DNA of 64,000 nucleotides from Nocardiopsis kunsanensis DSM 44524. GTDB lineage: Bacteria; Actinomycetota; Actinomycetes; Streptosporangiales; Streptosporangiaceae. Under the pieces are notes generated by a model, which searched no databases, had not been told where the DNA came from, and saw only the letters and a list, made by a program, of their open reading frames with translations. Below are positions 44,721 to 53,313 of the stretch, in pieces. Both the position numbers and the translations under genes were made by a program. Position 1 is the first letter of the stretch. Each line of letters opens with the position of its first letter. The stretch lies in NCBI RefSeq assembly GCF_000340965.1, contig NZ_ANAY01000011.1, forward strand, positions 124,001 through 188,000. Direction: 5' to 3'.

Positions 44721-46823
44721 GTGAGGCGGGTGGCGAAGGTGGCTCGAAGCCACGAGACGTTCGAGCGGCACGGACAGGACGGCCATGGACCTCCGCCGGT
44801 CGACGACCCCACCGCGGAGGTGCTTCTGGCGGTGCTGGAGCGGTCGCGGTTGAACCGGCAGACACGGGACTGGGTCCGTGCGGCACTGTGGGGCGACGAG
44901 GCCGTGTCCGCGGTCCTGGACGGGCGTGAGATGCCCGAACCGGGTGCGGCGTACCAGGGCCGCCCGGGCAGGGCCCCGCACTCACAGCTGACCGGGATCC
45001 GTGTACAGGGGTTCCGCGGTATCGGCCGTCCCGCCGAACTCACCTTCCCCACCGGGCCCGGCCTCCACGTCATCGTCGGACGCAACGGTTCGGGCAAGTC
45101 CAGCTTCGCCGAAGCGGCCGAGGCGGCCCTGACCGGGCGCAACCCCCGTTGGGACGCGATGCCCACCGGGTGGCGCGACGGATGGCGCAACCTGCACTAC
45201 GACGAGCGCACCGAGGCCAGCGTCGACATCCACTTCGCCGGCGACCAGGCCCCGACCCGCATCACCCGCCGCTGGGTCGGCGAGAGTGTCCGTTCGGCAC
45301 GCGGGGAGGTCGTGCGGCCCGACGGTGAGGTCTCGCACCTGCGCACGCTCGACTGGGGCGAGGACCTGGTCCGCTACCGCCCCTTCCTCTCCTACGACGA
45401 GCTGGGCCGTACCGTCACCGGCCGCTCCGCGGAGCTCTACGACACCCTCACCGCGCTCCTGGGCCTGACCGACCTGGCCGAGGCCGAACGTCGCCTGGCC
45501 CGGGTGTGTGACGGGCTCGCCAAACGCCGGGACCGTCCTTCCCGCGAGCTCCGGTTGCTCCTGGAGGCCCTGCGCGCTTCCGACGATCCCCGGGCCGCCC
45601 GGGCCGTGTCCCTGCTCACCGCTCAGCACCTGGACTTCGGTGAACTGCGCCGCATCGCCGCCGACGACGGTCCGGCCGACCCCGCTCAGCACACGGTTCT
45701 GCGCCGGCTGCGCCGGCTGAGCGTGCCCGAGCGGGTCGTCATCGCCGACGTGGTCAACGAACTGCGCGGGGCCTCGATGGAACTGGCGATGGCGGCCGGG
45801 ACCAAGGGCGACCACGCACACGGCGTCGTCAGCCTGCTCGAGCAGGCCCTGGAACACCACCAGCGCCACCCTTCCGAGACGACCTGTCCCACCTGCTCGG
45901 CCTCCGGGGCCCTCGGGCCGGACTGGGTGCGCCGGGCCAAGGCCCAGGTGCGGGCCCTGCGCCCCCAGGCCGCCACCGCCGAGGCCGCGTACGGACGTGC
46001 CGAGGCGGCCCGCGACCAGGCCCGGTTCCTGCTCTCCCCGATGCCGACCTGGTTGCCGCACGACAGTGAACTGGGCCAGGTGTGGGCGCTGTGGGAATCG
46101 GGCAACACGATCACCGACCTCGGCGAGCTGGCCGAACACATCGAGACGGTCGGCAAGCAACTGCGCACCGCCGCCATCAGTGCGCGCCGAGACGCGGGTG
46201 AACGCCTGGAGGACCCCACAGGGGGGTGGGCCGACCTCGCGGGGCGCCTCTCCGAGTGGCTCGACGAGGCCCAGGAGGCGATCAGGGCGAGCGAGACCCT
46301 GGCCCCGGCCGAGGAGGCCCTCGACTGGTTGGCCGAGCGCGGGCGTGAACTGCGGTCCGAGCGCCTCGGGCCGGTCGCGGCCCAGGCCGAGCAGGTCTGG
46401 TACCGCCTGCGCCAGGAACGCCACATCGACCTGCAGGGCATGCGTCTCACCGGCCGTGGGGTCCGACGCAGGGTCGAGGTGGACGTGGCAGTGGACGGTG
46501 CCGATGACCAGACGAGCGCACCCGGCCTGTTGAGCCAGGGTGAGTTCCAGGCTCTGGCGCTGTCGATCTGCCTGCCCCGCGCCCTGGTAGAAGGCAACCC
46601 GTTCGGGTTCCTCGTCCTGGACGACCCCGTGCAGGCGATGGACACCGAGACGGTCGAGGGACTGGCCTCGGTCCTGGCGGAGGCGGGCCGGTACCGCCAG
46701 CTGATCGTCTTCACCCACGACACCCGGTTGCCGGACGCGATGCGGCGGTTGGGGCTGCCCGCCTCGATCCGCACGATCAACCGCGACGCGATGTCCAACG
46801 TGTGGCTCGACGAAGGGCGCTGA
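44721..46823 (+). CDS. Rad50/SbcC-like ATPase with CPTC zinc hook
   Basis: The ~700-residue protein has a Rad50-type layout: an N-terminal helix bundle, LTGIRVQGFRGIG and Walker A VGRNGSGKSSFAEA near residue 118, a short coiled coil, the zinc-hook motif CPTC (residues 389-392), a returning coil, and a C-terminal half with signature LSQGEFQALALSI near 604 and Walker B FLVLDDPVQAMD followed by FTHDTRL. The arms are short for Rad50. No SbcD/Mre11 nuclease is adjacent. The true start is uncertain: GTG 44721 has no ribosome binding site, and TAGGCT at 44621-44626 points to a leaderless in-frame GTG at 44634. It lies 177 bp after jetC, where JetD would be expected. Confidence 0.8.
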   Translation: MRRVAKVARSHETFERHGQDGHGPPPVDDPTAEVLLAVLERSRLNRQTRDWVRAALWGDEAVSAVLDGREMPEPGAAYQGRPGRAPHSQLTGIRVQGFRGIGRPAELTFPTGPGLHVIVGRNGSGKSSFAEAAEAALTGRNPRWDAMPTGWRDGWRNLHYDERTEASVDIHFAGDQAPTRITRRWVGESVRSARGEVVRPDGEVSHLRTLDWGEDLVRYRPFLSYDELGRTVTGRSAELYDTLTALLGLTDLAEAERRLARVCDGLAKRRDRPSRELRLLLEALRASDDPRAARAVSLLTAQHLDFGELRRIAADDGPADPAQHTVLRRLRRLSVPERVVIADVVNELRGASMELAMAAGTKGDHAHGVVSLLEQALEHHQRHPSETTCPTCSASGALGPDWVRRAKAQVRALRPQAATAEAAYGRAEAARDQARFLLSPMPTWLPHDSELGQVWALWESGNTITDLGELAEHIETVGKQLRTAAISARRDAGERLEDPTGGWADLAGRLSEWLDEAQEAIRASETLAPAEEALDWLAERGRELRSERLGPVAAQAEQVWYRLRQERHIDLQGMRLTGRGVRRRVEVDVAVDGADDQTSAPGLLSQGEFQALALSICLPRALVEGNPFGFLVLDDPVQAMDTETVEGLASVLAEAGRYRQLIVFTHDTRLPDAMRRLGLPASIRTINRDAMSNVWLDEGR

Positions 46824-46977
46824 GGGCTGCGACCCGGGGAGCTCCAGGTCACATTCCAGGTTTTTCTCGTGCCCGCACAGAGGTCGGGAAAGCGGCGAAA
46901 ACCGCCGCTGACCAGCTATGACGCCCGTTCTGGGGTGGCCCCGGGGCATGGTCGGGGGAGGGGTGGCGGCCTCCGAT

Positions 46978-47008
46978 TTGGCAGAGCACCCCCTGAGGCC
47001 TGTATAGT
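46978..47008 (+). promoter_or_regulatory. Promoter of tRNA-Thr / tRNA-Met / rpmG unit
   Basis: TATAGT (47003-47008) is an excellent -10, with TTGGCA (46978-46983) 19 bases upstream as a possible -35. It lies about 55 bases before tRNA-Thr. Confidence 0.7.
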
Positions 47009-47068
47009 TCTAATCAGCGCACGGGGGCAACGCCCTCGGGGCGGACGAGAGGAAGCCCCGCACAGCGC

Positions 47069-47144
47069 GCCCCTTTAGCTCAGTCGGCAGAGCGTCTCCA
47101 TGGTAAGGAGAAGGTCTACGGTTCGATTCCGTAAAGGGGCTCCA
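47069..47144 (+). tRNA. tRNA-Thr (GGT)
   Basis: Acceptor GCCCCTT pairs with AAGGGGC; the D arm is AGCTCAGTCGGCAGAGC, the anticodon loop ATGGTAA gives GGT, and the T arm is TTCGATT. The CCA end is encoded (47142-47144). Confidence 0.97.
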
Positions 47145-47244
47145 CCACTTGAAGCGGTCCGATCCACTCAGGTGGGTGGTCGGCGCGAGCCGTCGGCCGG
47201 TCCGGGGAAGACCCGAAAGCAGGGTCCGGTCCCCGTCAGATCGG

Positions 47245-47320
47245 GGCGGGGTAGCTCAGTCGGTAGAGCAAGCGGCTCATAATCGCTGTGTCGTCGGTTC
47301 AAGTCCGGCCCCCGCTACCA
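47245..47320 (+). tRNA. tRNA-Met (CAT), elongator type
   Basis: Acceptor GGCGGGG pairs with CCCCGCT (one G-U), the D arm is AGCTCAGTCGGTAGAGC, the anticodon loop CTCATAA gives CAT, and T stem GTCGG pairs with CCGGC. CCA is encoded (47318-47320). There is no initiator-type C-A mismatch at the top of the acceptor stem, so this is the elongator. Confidence 0.95.
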
Positions 47321-47424
47321 ACCCGCCGACCCCTGGGAACGGTAATGCGCCAGGGGTCTTCGCGGGTGTACAGCAGTGTTCTGCTGCGTGTCAGTAATGT
47401 TTCCAGCGAGAAAGGCACTCCGAA

Positions 47425-47589
47425 GTGGCTGCCACAGACGTGAGGCCGAAGATCACCCTGGCCTGCCAGGAGTGCAAGAACCGTAACTACATCACGCGCA
47501 AGAACCGTCGGAACACCCCCGACCGGCTCTCGATCAAGAAGTTCTGCTCGTACTGCCGTACACACAACGAGCACCGCGAGACCCGCTAG
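47425..47589 (+). CDS. rpmG: 50S ribosomal protein L33 (rpmG), zinc-binding form
   Basis: This 54-residue protein has the two CxxC pairs of the zinc-containing L33 form ([10 protein letters not shown] and [16 protein letters not shown]) with a basic [13 protein letters not shown] middle. GTG 47425 follows GAGAAAGG. It lies directly after tRNA-Thr and tRNA-Met, as in other actinobacteria, and is followed by a strong hairpin terminator. Because of the zinc form, a zinc-free paralogue under Zur control may exist elsewhere. Confidence 0.96.
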   Translation: MAATDVRPKITLACQECKNRNYITRKNRRNTPDRLSIKKFCSYCRTHNEHRETR

Positions 47590-47661
47590 GTCGTGCGTGT
47601 GCCGCGCGTGGAGCGCGGACGGGAGACGGCGTCCGGGACAACGGACTCCGCTTGGACTTCC

Positions 47662-47693
47662 AACCCGGTGAGCTGTCGGCTCACCGGGTTTTT
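47662..47693 (+). terminator. Rho-independent terminator after rpmG
   Basis: AACCCGGTGAGC and GCTCACCGGGTT form a perfect 12-bp stem around the loop TGTCG, followed by TTTCG. It lies ~70 bases after rpmG and before the dehydratase pair. Confidence 0.85.
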
Positions 47694-47737
47694 CGTGTGT
47701 CGGGCACTCATCGGCCCCAACCCAGAAGAGGGAGACC

Positions 47738-48181
47738 GTGGCGATCAACCCTGACCACCTCGGCCGGGAGTACCCTGCCCCTGAGGTCTACGAGGTCACC
47801 CGGGGCAAGATCCGCGAGTTCGCCGAGGCGATCAACGATCCCAACCCCGCCTACGTCGACCGCGAGTCGGCACGCACCCTGGGGTATGCCGACGTGGTGG
47901 CGCCGCCGACCTTTCCGGTGATCCTCGGCATGGCCGGTTCGGCGCAGGCCGTGGCCGACCCCGACCTGGGTGTGGATTTCTCCCGTGTGGTCCACGGCGA
48001 CCAGCGTTTCCAGTACTCGCGCCCGCTCCTGGCCGGGGACGTACTCTCCAGCGTCACTCGTATCACCGGGATCAAGACCCTGGGCGGCAACGATCTGCTG
48101 ACCCTGGAGACCGAGGCCGCGGACGCGGGTGGCGAGCACGTGGTCACCGCCACGATGATGCTGGTCGTTCGCGGAGCATGA
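47738..48181 (+). CDS. MaoC-like hydratase, HadA/FAS1-type N-terminal domain
   Basis: This 147-residue hot-dog-fold protein matches the 'MaoC dehydratase N-terminal' family seen in HadA/HadC: YEVTRGKIREFAEAINDPNPAYVD, then VVAPPTFPVILG and a VVHGDQRFQYSRPLLAGDVL motif. Such proteins partner a catalytic hot-dog subunit to dehydrate 3-hydroxyacyl thioesters. GAGGGAGACC precedes GTG 47738. It overlaps the next gene by four bases (ATGA). In mycobacteria the equivalent genes beside rpmG serve FAS-II; here the substrate is unproven, as this group does not make mycolic acids. Confidence 0.9.
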   Translation: MAINPDHLGREYPAPEVYEVTRGKIREFAEAINDPNPAYVDRESARTLGYADVVAPPTFPVILGMAGSAQAVADPDLGVDFSRVVHGDQRFQYSRPLLAGDVLSSVTRITGIKTLGGNDLLTLETEAADAGGEHVVTATMMLVVRGA

Positions 48182-48654
48182 GCAGGCCGCACCCCAGTCC
48201 CCAGCGATACGTGAGGAACACCAGCGTGAGCAGGTTGCGCCACGCCGACGTCGAGGTCGGCACCGAGATTCCCGAACAGACCTTCACGGTCCGGCGTCTG
48301 GACCTCGTCCGCTACGCGGGCGCCTCGGGCGACTTCAACCCCATCCACTGGAACGAGCGCTTCGCCAAGTCCGTCGGGCTGCCCGACGTGATCGCGCACG
48401 GCATGTTCACCATGGCCGAGGCCGCGCGGGTGCTGACCGACTGGACCGGGGACCCGGGCTGTGTCCTCGACTACTCCGTGCGTTTCTCCGCCCCGGTGAC
48501 GGTTCCCGACGACGACGAGGGCACCGAGATCACCGTGGGAGGCAAGGTCAAGTCCAAGAACGACGACGGGACCGTCGGCGTGCTGCTCAGTGCCCGCTCC
48601 GGCGGTGCGAAGGTGCTGGTGCAGTCCAAGGCCCTGGTGCGGCTCGCGTCCTGA
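48178..48654 (+). CDS. MaoC-like hydratase, HadB-type catalytic subunit
   Basis: The 158-residue protein carries the R-hydratase catalytic motif: RYAGASGDFNPIHWNERFAKSVGLPDVIAHG, with Asp and His of D-x-N-P-x-H. It ends in a typical hot-dog fold (LDYSVRFSAPVTVPD, VLLSARSGGAKVLVQSKALVRL). ATG 48178 overlaps the preceding stop, but its first 16 residues are unlike the family; a GTG at 48226 with GAGGA about 10 bases upstream would start at the conserved RLRHADVEVG. With the preceding gene it forms a heterodimeric dehydratase, next to murB. Confidence 0.92.
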   Translation: MSRPHPSPQRYVRNTSVSRLRHADVEVGTEIPEQTFTVRRLDLVRYAGASGDFNPIHWNERFAKSVGLPDVIAHGMFTMAEAARVLTDWTGDPGCVLDYSVRFSAPVTVPDDDEGTEITVGGKVKSKNDDGTVGVLLSARSGGAKVLVQSKALVRLAS

Positions 48655-48677
48655 CGGATCCGACAGAGGTGGTTGAG

Positions 48678-49766
48678 GTGTCCACGTTCTCCGACGACCG
48701 GCCCGTACTGGCCGACTACACCACACTCGGCCTGGGAGGGCCCGCCAAGACCTTCGTGCGGGCCACCACGACCGATGAGCTCGTGGCCGCCGTGCGCGGG
48801 GCCGACGAGGCCGGTGAGCCCGTCCTGCTCCTGGGCGGGGGCAGCAACCTCGTCGTGGCCGACTCCGGTTTCCCCGGCACCGTGGTGCACACCGACACCC
48901 GGGATGTCTCCTTCGAGGAGGCCGGCACCGACCCGGACACCGGTGAGGCCGTGGTGTTCCTGCGTGCTCAGGCAGGCGTGGAGTGGGACCCGTTGGTCGA
49001 GCGTGTGGTCGGCGAGGGCCTCAGCGGACTGGAGTTCCTCAGCGGGATCCCCGGCCGGGTCGGCTCCACCCCGATCCAGAACGTGGGCGCCTACGGCCAG
49101 GAGGTCAGCCAGACCGTGCGCGAGGTGCTGGTCCACGACCGGGAGACCGGCGAGCTGCGCACCATGACCAACGGCGAGTGCGGTTTCACCTACCGCGACA
49201 GCGTCTTCAAGGGCCGGTCCCGCTATGTGGTGTGCGAAGTCCTCTTCGAGCTGCACCGCTCCGACCTCAGCCGTCCCGTCGCCTACGCCGAGGTCGCCCG
49301 AACGTTGGGCGTCGACGCGGGCGAGCGGGTGCCGCTGGAGCACGCTCGGAGGACCGTCCTGGGCCTGCGCCGGGGCAAGGGCATGGTGGTGGAGGAGAGC
49401 GACCCCGACACCCGCAGCGCCGGGTCGTTCTTCACCAACCCGATCGTGTCCGAGGAGACCTTCGCCGCGGTGCGCGAGCGCACCGCCGAGCGCCTGGGCC
49501 CCGACGTGCCGGTGCCCGGCCACCCCGACGGTCGCGGCGGGGTCAAGCTCTCCGCCGCGTGGCTGATCGACAAGGCCGGGTTCGCCAAGGGGTACGGCGA
49601 AGGTCCGGCCCGTATCTCCGGTAAACACACACTGGCGCTGACCAACCCCGGCGGGGCCTCCACGGAGGACCTGCTCGCCCTGGCCCGTGAGGTGCGGGCC
49701 GGGGTCGAGACGGTCTTCGGGGTCCGCCTGGTCAATGAACCCGTCATGGTGGGCGTGGCCCTGTAG
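48678..49766 (+). CDS. murB: UDP-N-acetylenolpyruvoylglucosamine reductase
   Basis: MurB reduces UDP-GlcNAc-enolpyruvate to UDP-MurNAc with FAD and NADPH in peptidoglycan synthesis. The 362-residue product shows LADYTTLGLGGPAKTFV, the FAD-binding LLLGGGSNLVVAD, the IPGRVGSTPIQNVGAYGQE motif, FTYRDSVFKG, the catalytic SAGSFFTNPIV (Ser) and the KLSAAWLIDKAGFAKG end. AGAGG lies 8 bases before GTG 48678, which I prefer to GTG 48669. The normal place for murB in actinobacteria is after the dehydratase pair. A U-tract terminator follows. Confidence 0.95.
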   Translation: MSTFSDDRPVLADYTTLGLGGPAKTFVRATTTDELVAAVRGADEAGEPVLLLGGGSNLVVADSGFPGTVVHTDTRDVSFEEAGTDPDTGEAVVFLRAQAGVEWDPLVERVVGEGLSGLEFLSGIPGRVGSTPIQNVGAYGQEVSQTVREVLVHDRETGELRTMTNGECGFTYRDSVFKGRSRYVVCEVLFELHRSDLSRPVAYAEVARTLGVDAGERVPLEHARRTVLGLRRGKGMVVEESDPDTRSAGSFFTNPIVSEETFAAVRERTAERLGPDVPVPGHPDGRGGVKLSAAWLIDKAGFAKGYGEGPARISGKHTLALTNPGGASTEDLLALAREVRAGVETVFGVRLVNEPVMVGVAL

Positions 49767-49792
49767 GGCTGTTCCGGCCACATTCTTTTACC

Positions 49793-49835
49793 GCCGTACC
49801 CAATTATCGAGTTGGGTGCGGCGAACTTTTTTATT
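49793..49835 (+). terminator. Rho-independent terminator after murB
   Basis: GCCGTACCCAA and TTGGGTGCGGC form an 11-bp stem (one G-U) around an 8-base loop, followed by TTTTTTATT. A U tract this clean is rare in such GC-rich DNA. It lies 27 bases after murB. Confidence 0.9.
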
Positions 49836-49913
49836 CGAGGGTCTTGTCGGGTGAATTCGACAGGGCCATGAATTGCCTTTTTTCTTGCTTTTGTCGTAAC
49901 GTCGTACTCACCG

Positions 49914-50018
49914 AAGGGGAGTAGTCCCCGATGCGTGCGATCGACATACCGGCCCACCGTGCCCGGTCGCACGAGCCCTTGGCCGTTGGAGCCGGGGCGG
50001 GCGAGACCTTCGGCCCAG
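49914..50018 (+). promoter_or_regulatory. yybP-ykoY manganese riboswitch
   Basis: The leader has AGGGGAGTAGTCCCCGATG (about 49916-49934) at its 5' end and GGGCGAGACCTTCGGCCC (about 49999-50016) at its 3' side, which are the two conserved loop segments of the yybP-ykoY aptamer, with a variable GC-rich hairpin between. It lies ~75 bases before the GDT1-family gene, the usual target. AT-rich DNA at 49840-49905 probably holds the promoter. Not folded. Confidence 0.88.
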
Positions 50019-50094
50019 GGCAGAGGAGAAGTCCGGGTCGGAGAGGCGCCTCCGCGCCTTTGCTCGCCCCGTTCCAGGTCGATCGAGGTGAAGA

Positions 50095-50688
50095 ATGACA
50101 GGATTCTCGGCCGGGCTCGCCGTGAGTGCGCTCGCTATTTTCTTCGCAGAAATGGGCGACAAGACACAATTGGTGGCGATGTCCCTCGCGACGCGTTACC
50201 GGGTACTCACCGTCGTGCTCGGCATCACCGCCGCGACCGCGGTGGTGCACCTGGGGAGTGTCTTCATCGCCGAGGTCCTCGGAGCAGCCGTCCCCACGGA
50301 CTGGCTCACCCTCGCAGCGGGCCTGGCGTTCCTGTTCTTCGGGGCCTGGACCCTGCGCGGCGACGAGATGACCGACAAGGACGAGGAACGCGCCGCCTCA
50401 CGCCGTATCCGCTCCGGTTTCATGACCGTCGCCCTGGTCTTCTTCGTCGCCGAGCTCGGTGACAAGACCATGTTGGCCACGATCACCGTCGGGACCCAGC
50501 ACCACTGGTTCCCGGTGTGGATCGGCTCCACCGCCGGCATGGTCGCGGCCGACGCCGTCGCCATCGCCCTCGGCGCCCTCCTCGGCAAGAAACTCCCCGA
50601 GAAGGCGATCCGTATCGGTGCCTCCGCCCTCTTCTTCATCGCCGGCGCGGCCATGCTCACCCGAGGGGCCCTTGCCCTTCTGGGCTGA
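50095..50688 (+). CDS. GDT1/TMEM165 (UPF0016) family cation (Mn2+) exporter
   Basis: The 197-residue membrane protein has six hydrophobic segments and two copies of the family signature: ALAIFFAEMGDKTQLVAM near residue 17 and ALVFFVAELGDKTMLATI near residue 117. The E-x-G-D-K-(S/T) acids are thought to bind Mn2+ or Ca2+. The two halves are inverted repeats, as in all two-domain GDT1 proteins. GGTGAAGA precedes the ATG. The manganese riboswitch directly upstream supports Mn2+ export when the ion is in excess. Confidence 0.93.
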   Translation: MTGFSAGLAVSALAIFFAEMGDKTQLVAMSLATRYRVLTVVLGITAATAVVHLGSVFIAEVLGAAVPTDWLTLAAGLAFLFFGAWTLRGDEMTDKDEERAASRRIRSGFMTVALVFFVAELGDKTMLATITVGTQHHWFPVWIGSTAGMVAADAVAIALGALLGKKLPEKAIRIGASALFFIAGAAMLTRGALALLG

Positions 50689-50732
50689 TCCCTGAGGGAC
50701 CGGAGGTGGCTGCCCGGCCCCGAGCGGGGGAC

Positions 50733-51770
50733 TCACCCCGGATCGGAGGCGAGCCAGGTGTCCACCCCCGCCAAGAGTTCCTTCTTCAGGTCCTCCGGCG
50801 CCCCCGCCCCACGGATCGACATCCGCGCGAGCTCGGCCAGCTCCGCGTCGCCGAAACCGAAGACCGAGCGGGCGATCTCGTACTGCTCGACCAGACGCGG
50901 TCCGAACAGCAGGGGGTCGTCCGTGCCCAGGGCGATCGGTGCGCCCGCCTCGTAGAGGCGACGCAACGGCAGGCGGTCGATCTCGTCGATCACGCCGAGG
51001 CCCACGTTGGAGGTCGGGCACACCTCGAGGGTGATGCCCCGGGTGGCGATGCGCTCCAGCAGGTAGGGGTCCTCCACAGCACGTACCCCGTGTCCCACAC
51101 GGTCGGCCCCGAGCTCGTCCAGGCACTCGCGCACACTGCGCGGGCCACCGAGCTCCCCGCCGTGCGGAGCGGAGAGGAGGCCGGCGCGCTTGGCGATACG
51201 GAAGGCGCCCTCGAACTCGCGGGCCCGCCCCCGGCGTTCGTCGTTGTTGAGGCCGAAGGAGACCACACCCCGGCCCGCGTACTGGCGGGCCAGTCGGGCC
51301 AGGGCCTTGGCGTCCAGAGGGTGCTTGGTGCGGTTGGCGGCCACCATGAGGCCGATGTGCACGCCCGTGTCGCGCTGGGCGGCCGCGGCCGCGTCCAGCA
51401 TCAGCTCCAGGGTGGAGGTCAGGCCGTCGAACAAGGACGAGTAGCCGCCCGGGTCGACCTGGATCTCCAACCACCCCGATCCCGCGGCACGCTCGTCCTC
51501 GGCGGCCTCGCGAAGCAGGCGGTACAGGTCATCGGGGGTACGCAGCACCGAACGGGCGATGTCGTACAGGCGCTGGAACCGGAACCAACCCCGCTCGTCG
51601 GTGGCGCGCAGTTTCGGCGGCCACTCCTTGGCCAGCGAGTGCGGTAGGTGCACGCCGTTCTTGTCGGCGAGCTCGACCAGCGTCTCGTGGCGCATCGAGC
51701 CGGTGAAGTGCAGGTGCAGATGTGCTTTGGGCAACCGCTCCAATCGGCGGGCGGTGGTCGGTGTCTCCAT
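50733..51770 (-). CDS. add: Adenosine deaminase
   Basis: This enzyme deaminates adenosine to inosine in purine salvage. The 345-residue protein has the metal-binding HLHLHFTG near residue 17, the AAPHGGE-like SAPHGGELGGP motif (catalytic Glu), the GHGVRAV motif and the metal-binding ALGTDDP motif near residue 284, in the right order. A short preceding ATG-containing region lacks a clear ribosome binding site. It faces the GDT1 gene tail-to-tail, is divided from aspC by a hairpin, and is the usual neighbour of the aspC-tRNA-Trp-secE block in streptomycetes. Confidence 0.94.
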   Translation of the reverse strand: METPTTARRLERLPKAHLHLHFTGSMRHETLVELADKNGVHLPHSLAKEWPPKLRATDERGWFRFQRLYDIARSVLRTPDDLYRLLREAAEDERAAGSGWLEIQVDPGGYSSLFDGLTSTLELMLDAAAAAQRDTGVHIGLMVAANRTKHPLDAKALARLARQYAGRGVVSFGLNNDERRGRAREFEGAFRIAKRAGLLSAPHGGELGGPRSVRECLDELGADRVGHGVRAVEDPYLLERIATRGITLEVCPTSNVGLGVIDEIDRLPLRRLYEAGAPIALGTDDPLLFGPRLVEQYEIARSVFGFGDAELAELARMSIRGAGAPEDLKKELLAGVDTWLASDPG

Positions 51771-51814
51771 GCACCAAGCCTGCCGTATGTGAAGGGCCGG
51801 AAGGGACCGAAAAC

Positions 51815-51852
51815 GAGGAACGCGCCCCGGGAGAGTCCGGGACGCGTTCCTC
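51815..51852 (-). terminator. Terminator between aspC and add
   Basis: GAGGAACGCGCCCCGG and CCGGGACGCGTTCCTC form a 16-bp stem (one mismatch) with a 6-base loop; on the minus strand it is followed by GTTTTCGG. It lies 32 bases after the aspC stop and 45 before the add ATG. Confidence 0.85.
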
Positions 51853-51883
51853 GGTGCCGCTGGGGCCGTGCCTGTGACCGGGG

Positions 51884-53092
51884 TTACCGTGCCTCGGCCA
51901 GCAGCTTCTGGATCCGGCCCACGCCTTCGGTGAGGTCCTCGTCACTCAAGGCGTAGGACAGGCGCAGGTAGCCGGGGGTGCCGAAGGCCTCACCCGGGAC
52001 GACCGCGACCTCGGCCTCCTCCAGGATGAGTTCGGCCAGCTCGGTGGAGGTCTGCGGGGTACGGCCCCGGACCGTCCTGCCCAGAACACCCTTGACCGAC
52101 GGGTAGGCGTAGAATGCACCCTGCGGCTCGGGGCAGACCACACCGTCGATCTCGTTGAGCATGCGCACGATCGTGCGCCGACGGCGGTCGAAGGACCCAC
52201 GCATCTTCTCGACGGCGGCCAGGTCCCCGCCCACGGCGGCGATCGCGGCGGCCTGGGAGACGTTGGCGACGTTGGACGTGGCGTGCGACTGCAGGTTGCT
52301 CGCGGCCTTGATGACGTCCTCGGGGCCGATGATCCAGCCCACACGCCAGCCGGTCATCGCGTAGGTCTTCGCGACACCGTTCACGACGAGGGTGCGGTCC
52401 GCGATCTGCGGGACCTCGACGGGCAGCGAACTGAACTCGGTGTCCCCGTAGACCAGGTGCTCGTAGATCTCGTCGGTGAGCACCCACAGGCCGTGCCGGT
52501 CGGCCCACTCGCCGATGGCGCGCACCTGGTCGCGCGGGTAGACCGCGCCGGTGGGGTTGTTGGGGGAGACGAAGACCAGGACCTTGGTCCGGTCGGTGCG
52601 GGCCTCCTCGAGCTGGTCGACGGAGGCCAGGTACCCGGTGCTCTCGTCGGTGGTGACGAAGACGGGGGTGCCGCCCGCGAGCTTGATCGACTCGGGGTAG
52701 GTGGTCCAGTACGGGGCCACGACGATGACCTCGTCGCCCGGGTCCAGGATCGCGGCGAAGGCCTCGTAGATGGCCTGCTTCCCGCCGTTGGTGACCAGGA
52801 CCTGCGAGGGCTCGACCTCGTACCCGGAGTCGCGGCGGGTCTTCTCGGCGATGGCCTTCTTGAGCTCGGGCTGGCCGCCGGCCGGGGAGTAGCGGTGGTT
52901 CTTCGGCTGACGGGCAGCCTCGACAGCGGCCTCGACGATGTAGTCGGGGGTCGGGAAGTCCGGCTCCCCGGCACCGAAGCCGATCACGGGGCGGCCCTCG
53001 GCCTTCATGGCCTTGGCCTTGGCGTCCACGGCCAGGGTCGCCGATTCGGAGATGGCGCTGATACGTGCGGAGATGCGCGGTCGTTCAGTCAT
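51884..53092 (-). CDS. aspC: Aspartate/class I aminotransferase
   Basis: The 402-residue PLP enzyme belongs to the Ib subgroup of aspartate aminotransferases: [30 protein letters not shown] near the start, [21 protein letters not shown], the substrate-orientation [11 protein letters not shown], a [10 protein letters not shown] segment and the PLP lysine in [16 protein letters not shown] near residue 239. GGAGG lies 3-7 bases before ATG 53092. It catalyses oxaloacetate/glutamate to aspartate/2-oxoglutarate. It is divergent from tRNA-Trp. Confidence 0.93.
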   Translation of the reverse strand: MTERPRISARISAISESATLAVDAKAKAMKAEGRPVIGFGAGEPDFPTPDYIVEAAVEAARQPKNHRYSPAGGQPELKKAIAEKTRRDSGYEVEPSQVLVTNGGKQAIYEAFAAILDPGDEVIVVAPYWTTYPESIKLAGGTPVFVTTDESTGYLASVDQLEEARTDRTKVLVFVSPNNPTGAVYPRDQVRAIGEWADRHGLWVLTDEIYEHLVYGDTEFSSLPVEVPQIADRTLVVNGVAKTYAMTGWRVGWIIGPEDVIKAASNLQSHATSNVANVSQAAAIAAVGGDLAAVEKMRGSFDRRRRTIVRMLNEIDGVVCPEPQGAFYAYPSVKGVLGRTVRGRTPQTSTELAELILEEAEVAVVPGEAFGTPGYLRLSYALSDEDLTEGVGRIQKLLAEAR

Positions 53093-53313
53093 GCCCTCCA
53101 GTTTGTCATGTGCCGGGAGGGCCCGAGCGGGAGGGAAGGGCCGGTGACCGGGGCCGGAATGCTCCGCTGCCGAACGGTGAGCGCAGGCGGTTTGGCCACA
53201 CGGGGGCCGAGGGCATACACTCTTTCCTGTCGGACGGTCCTGACGGTGTGGCACATGTAACGGTGTGCGGCCGTGGTCCGGAGCGGCTATGGTGAGGATC
53301 GGTTTCCTTCCCA

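Noticed and set aside
44982..46949. 655-residue minus-strand open frame opposite the Rad50-like gene
   Set aside because: Mirror of the plus-strand gene, which has Walker A, CPTC, signature and Walker B motifs in order; the minus frame shows none.
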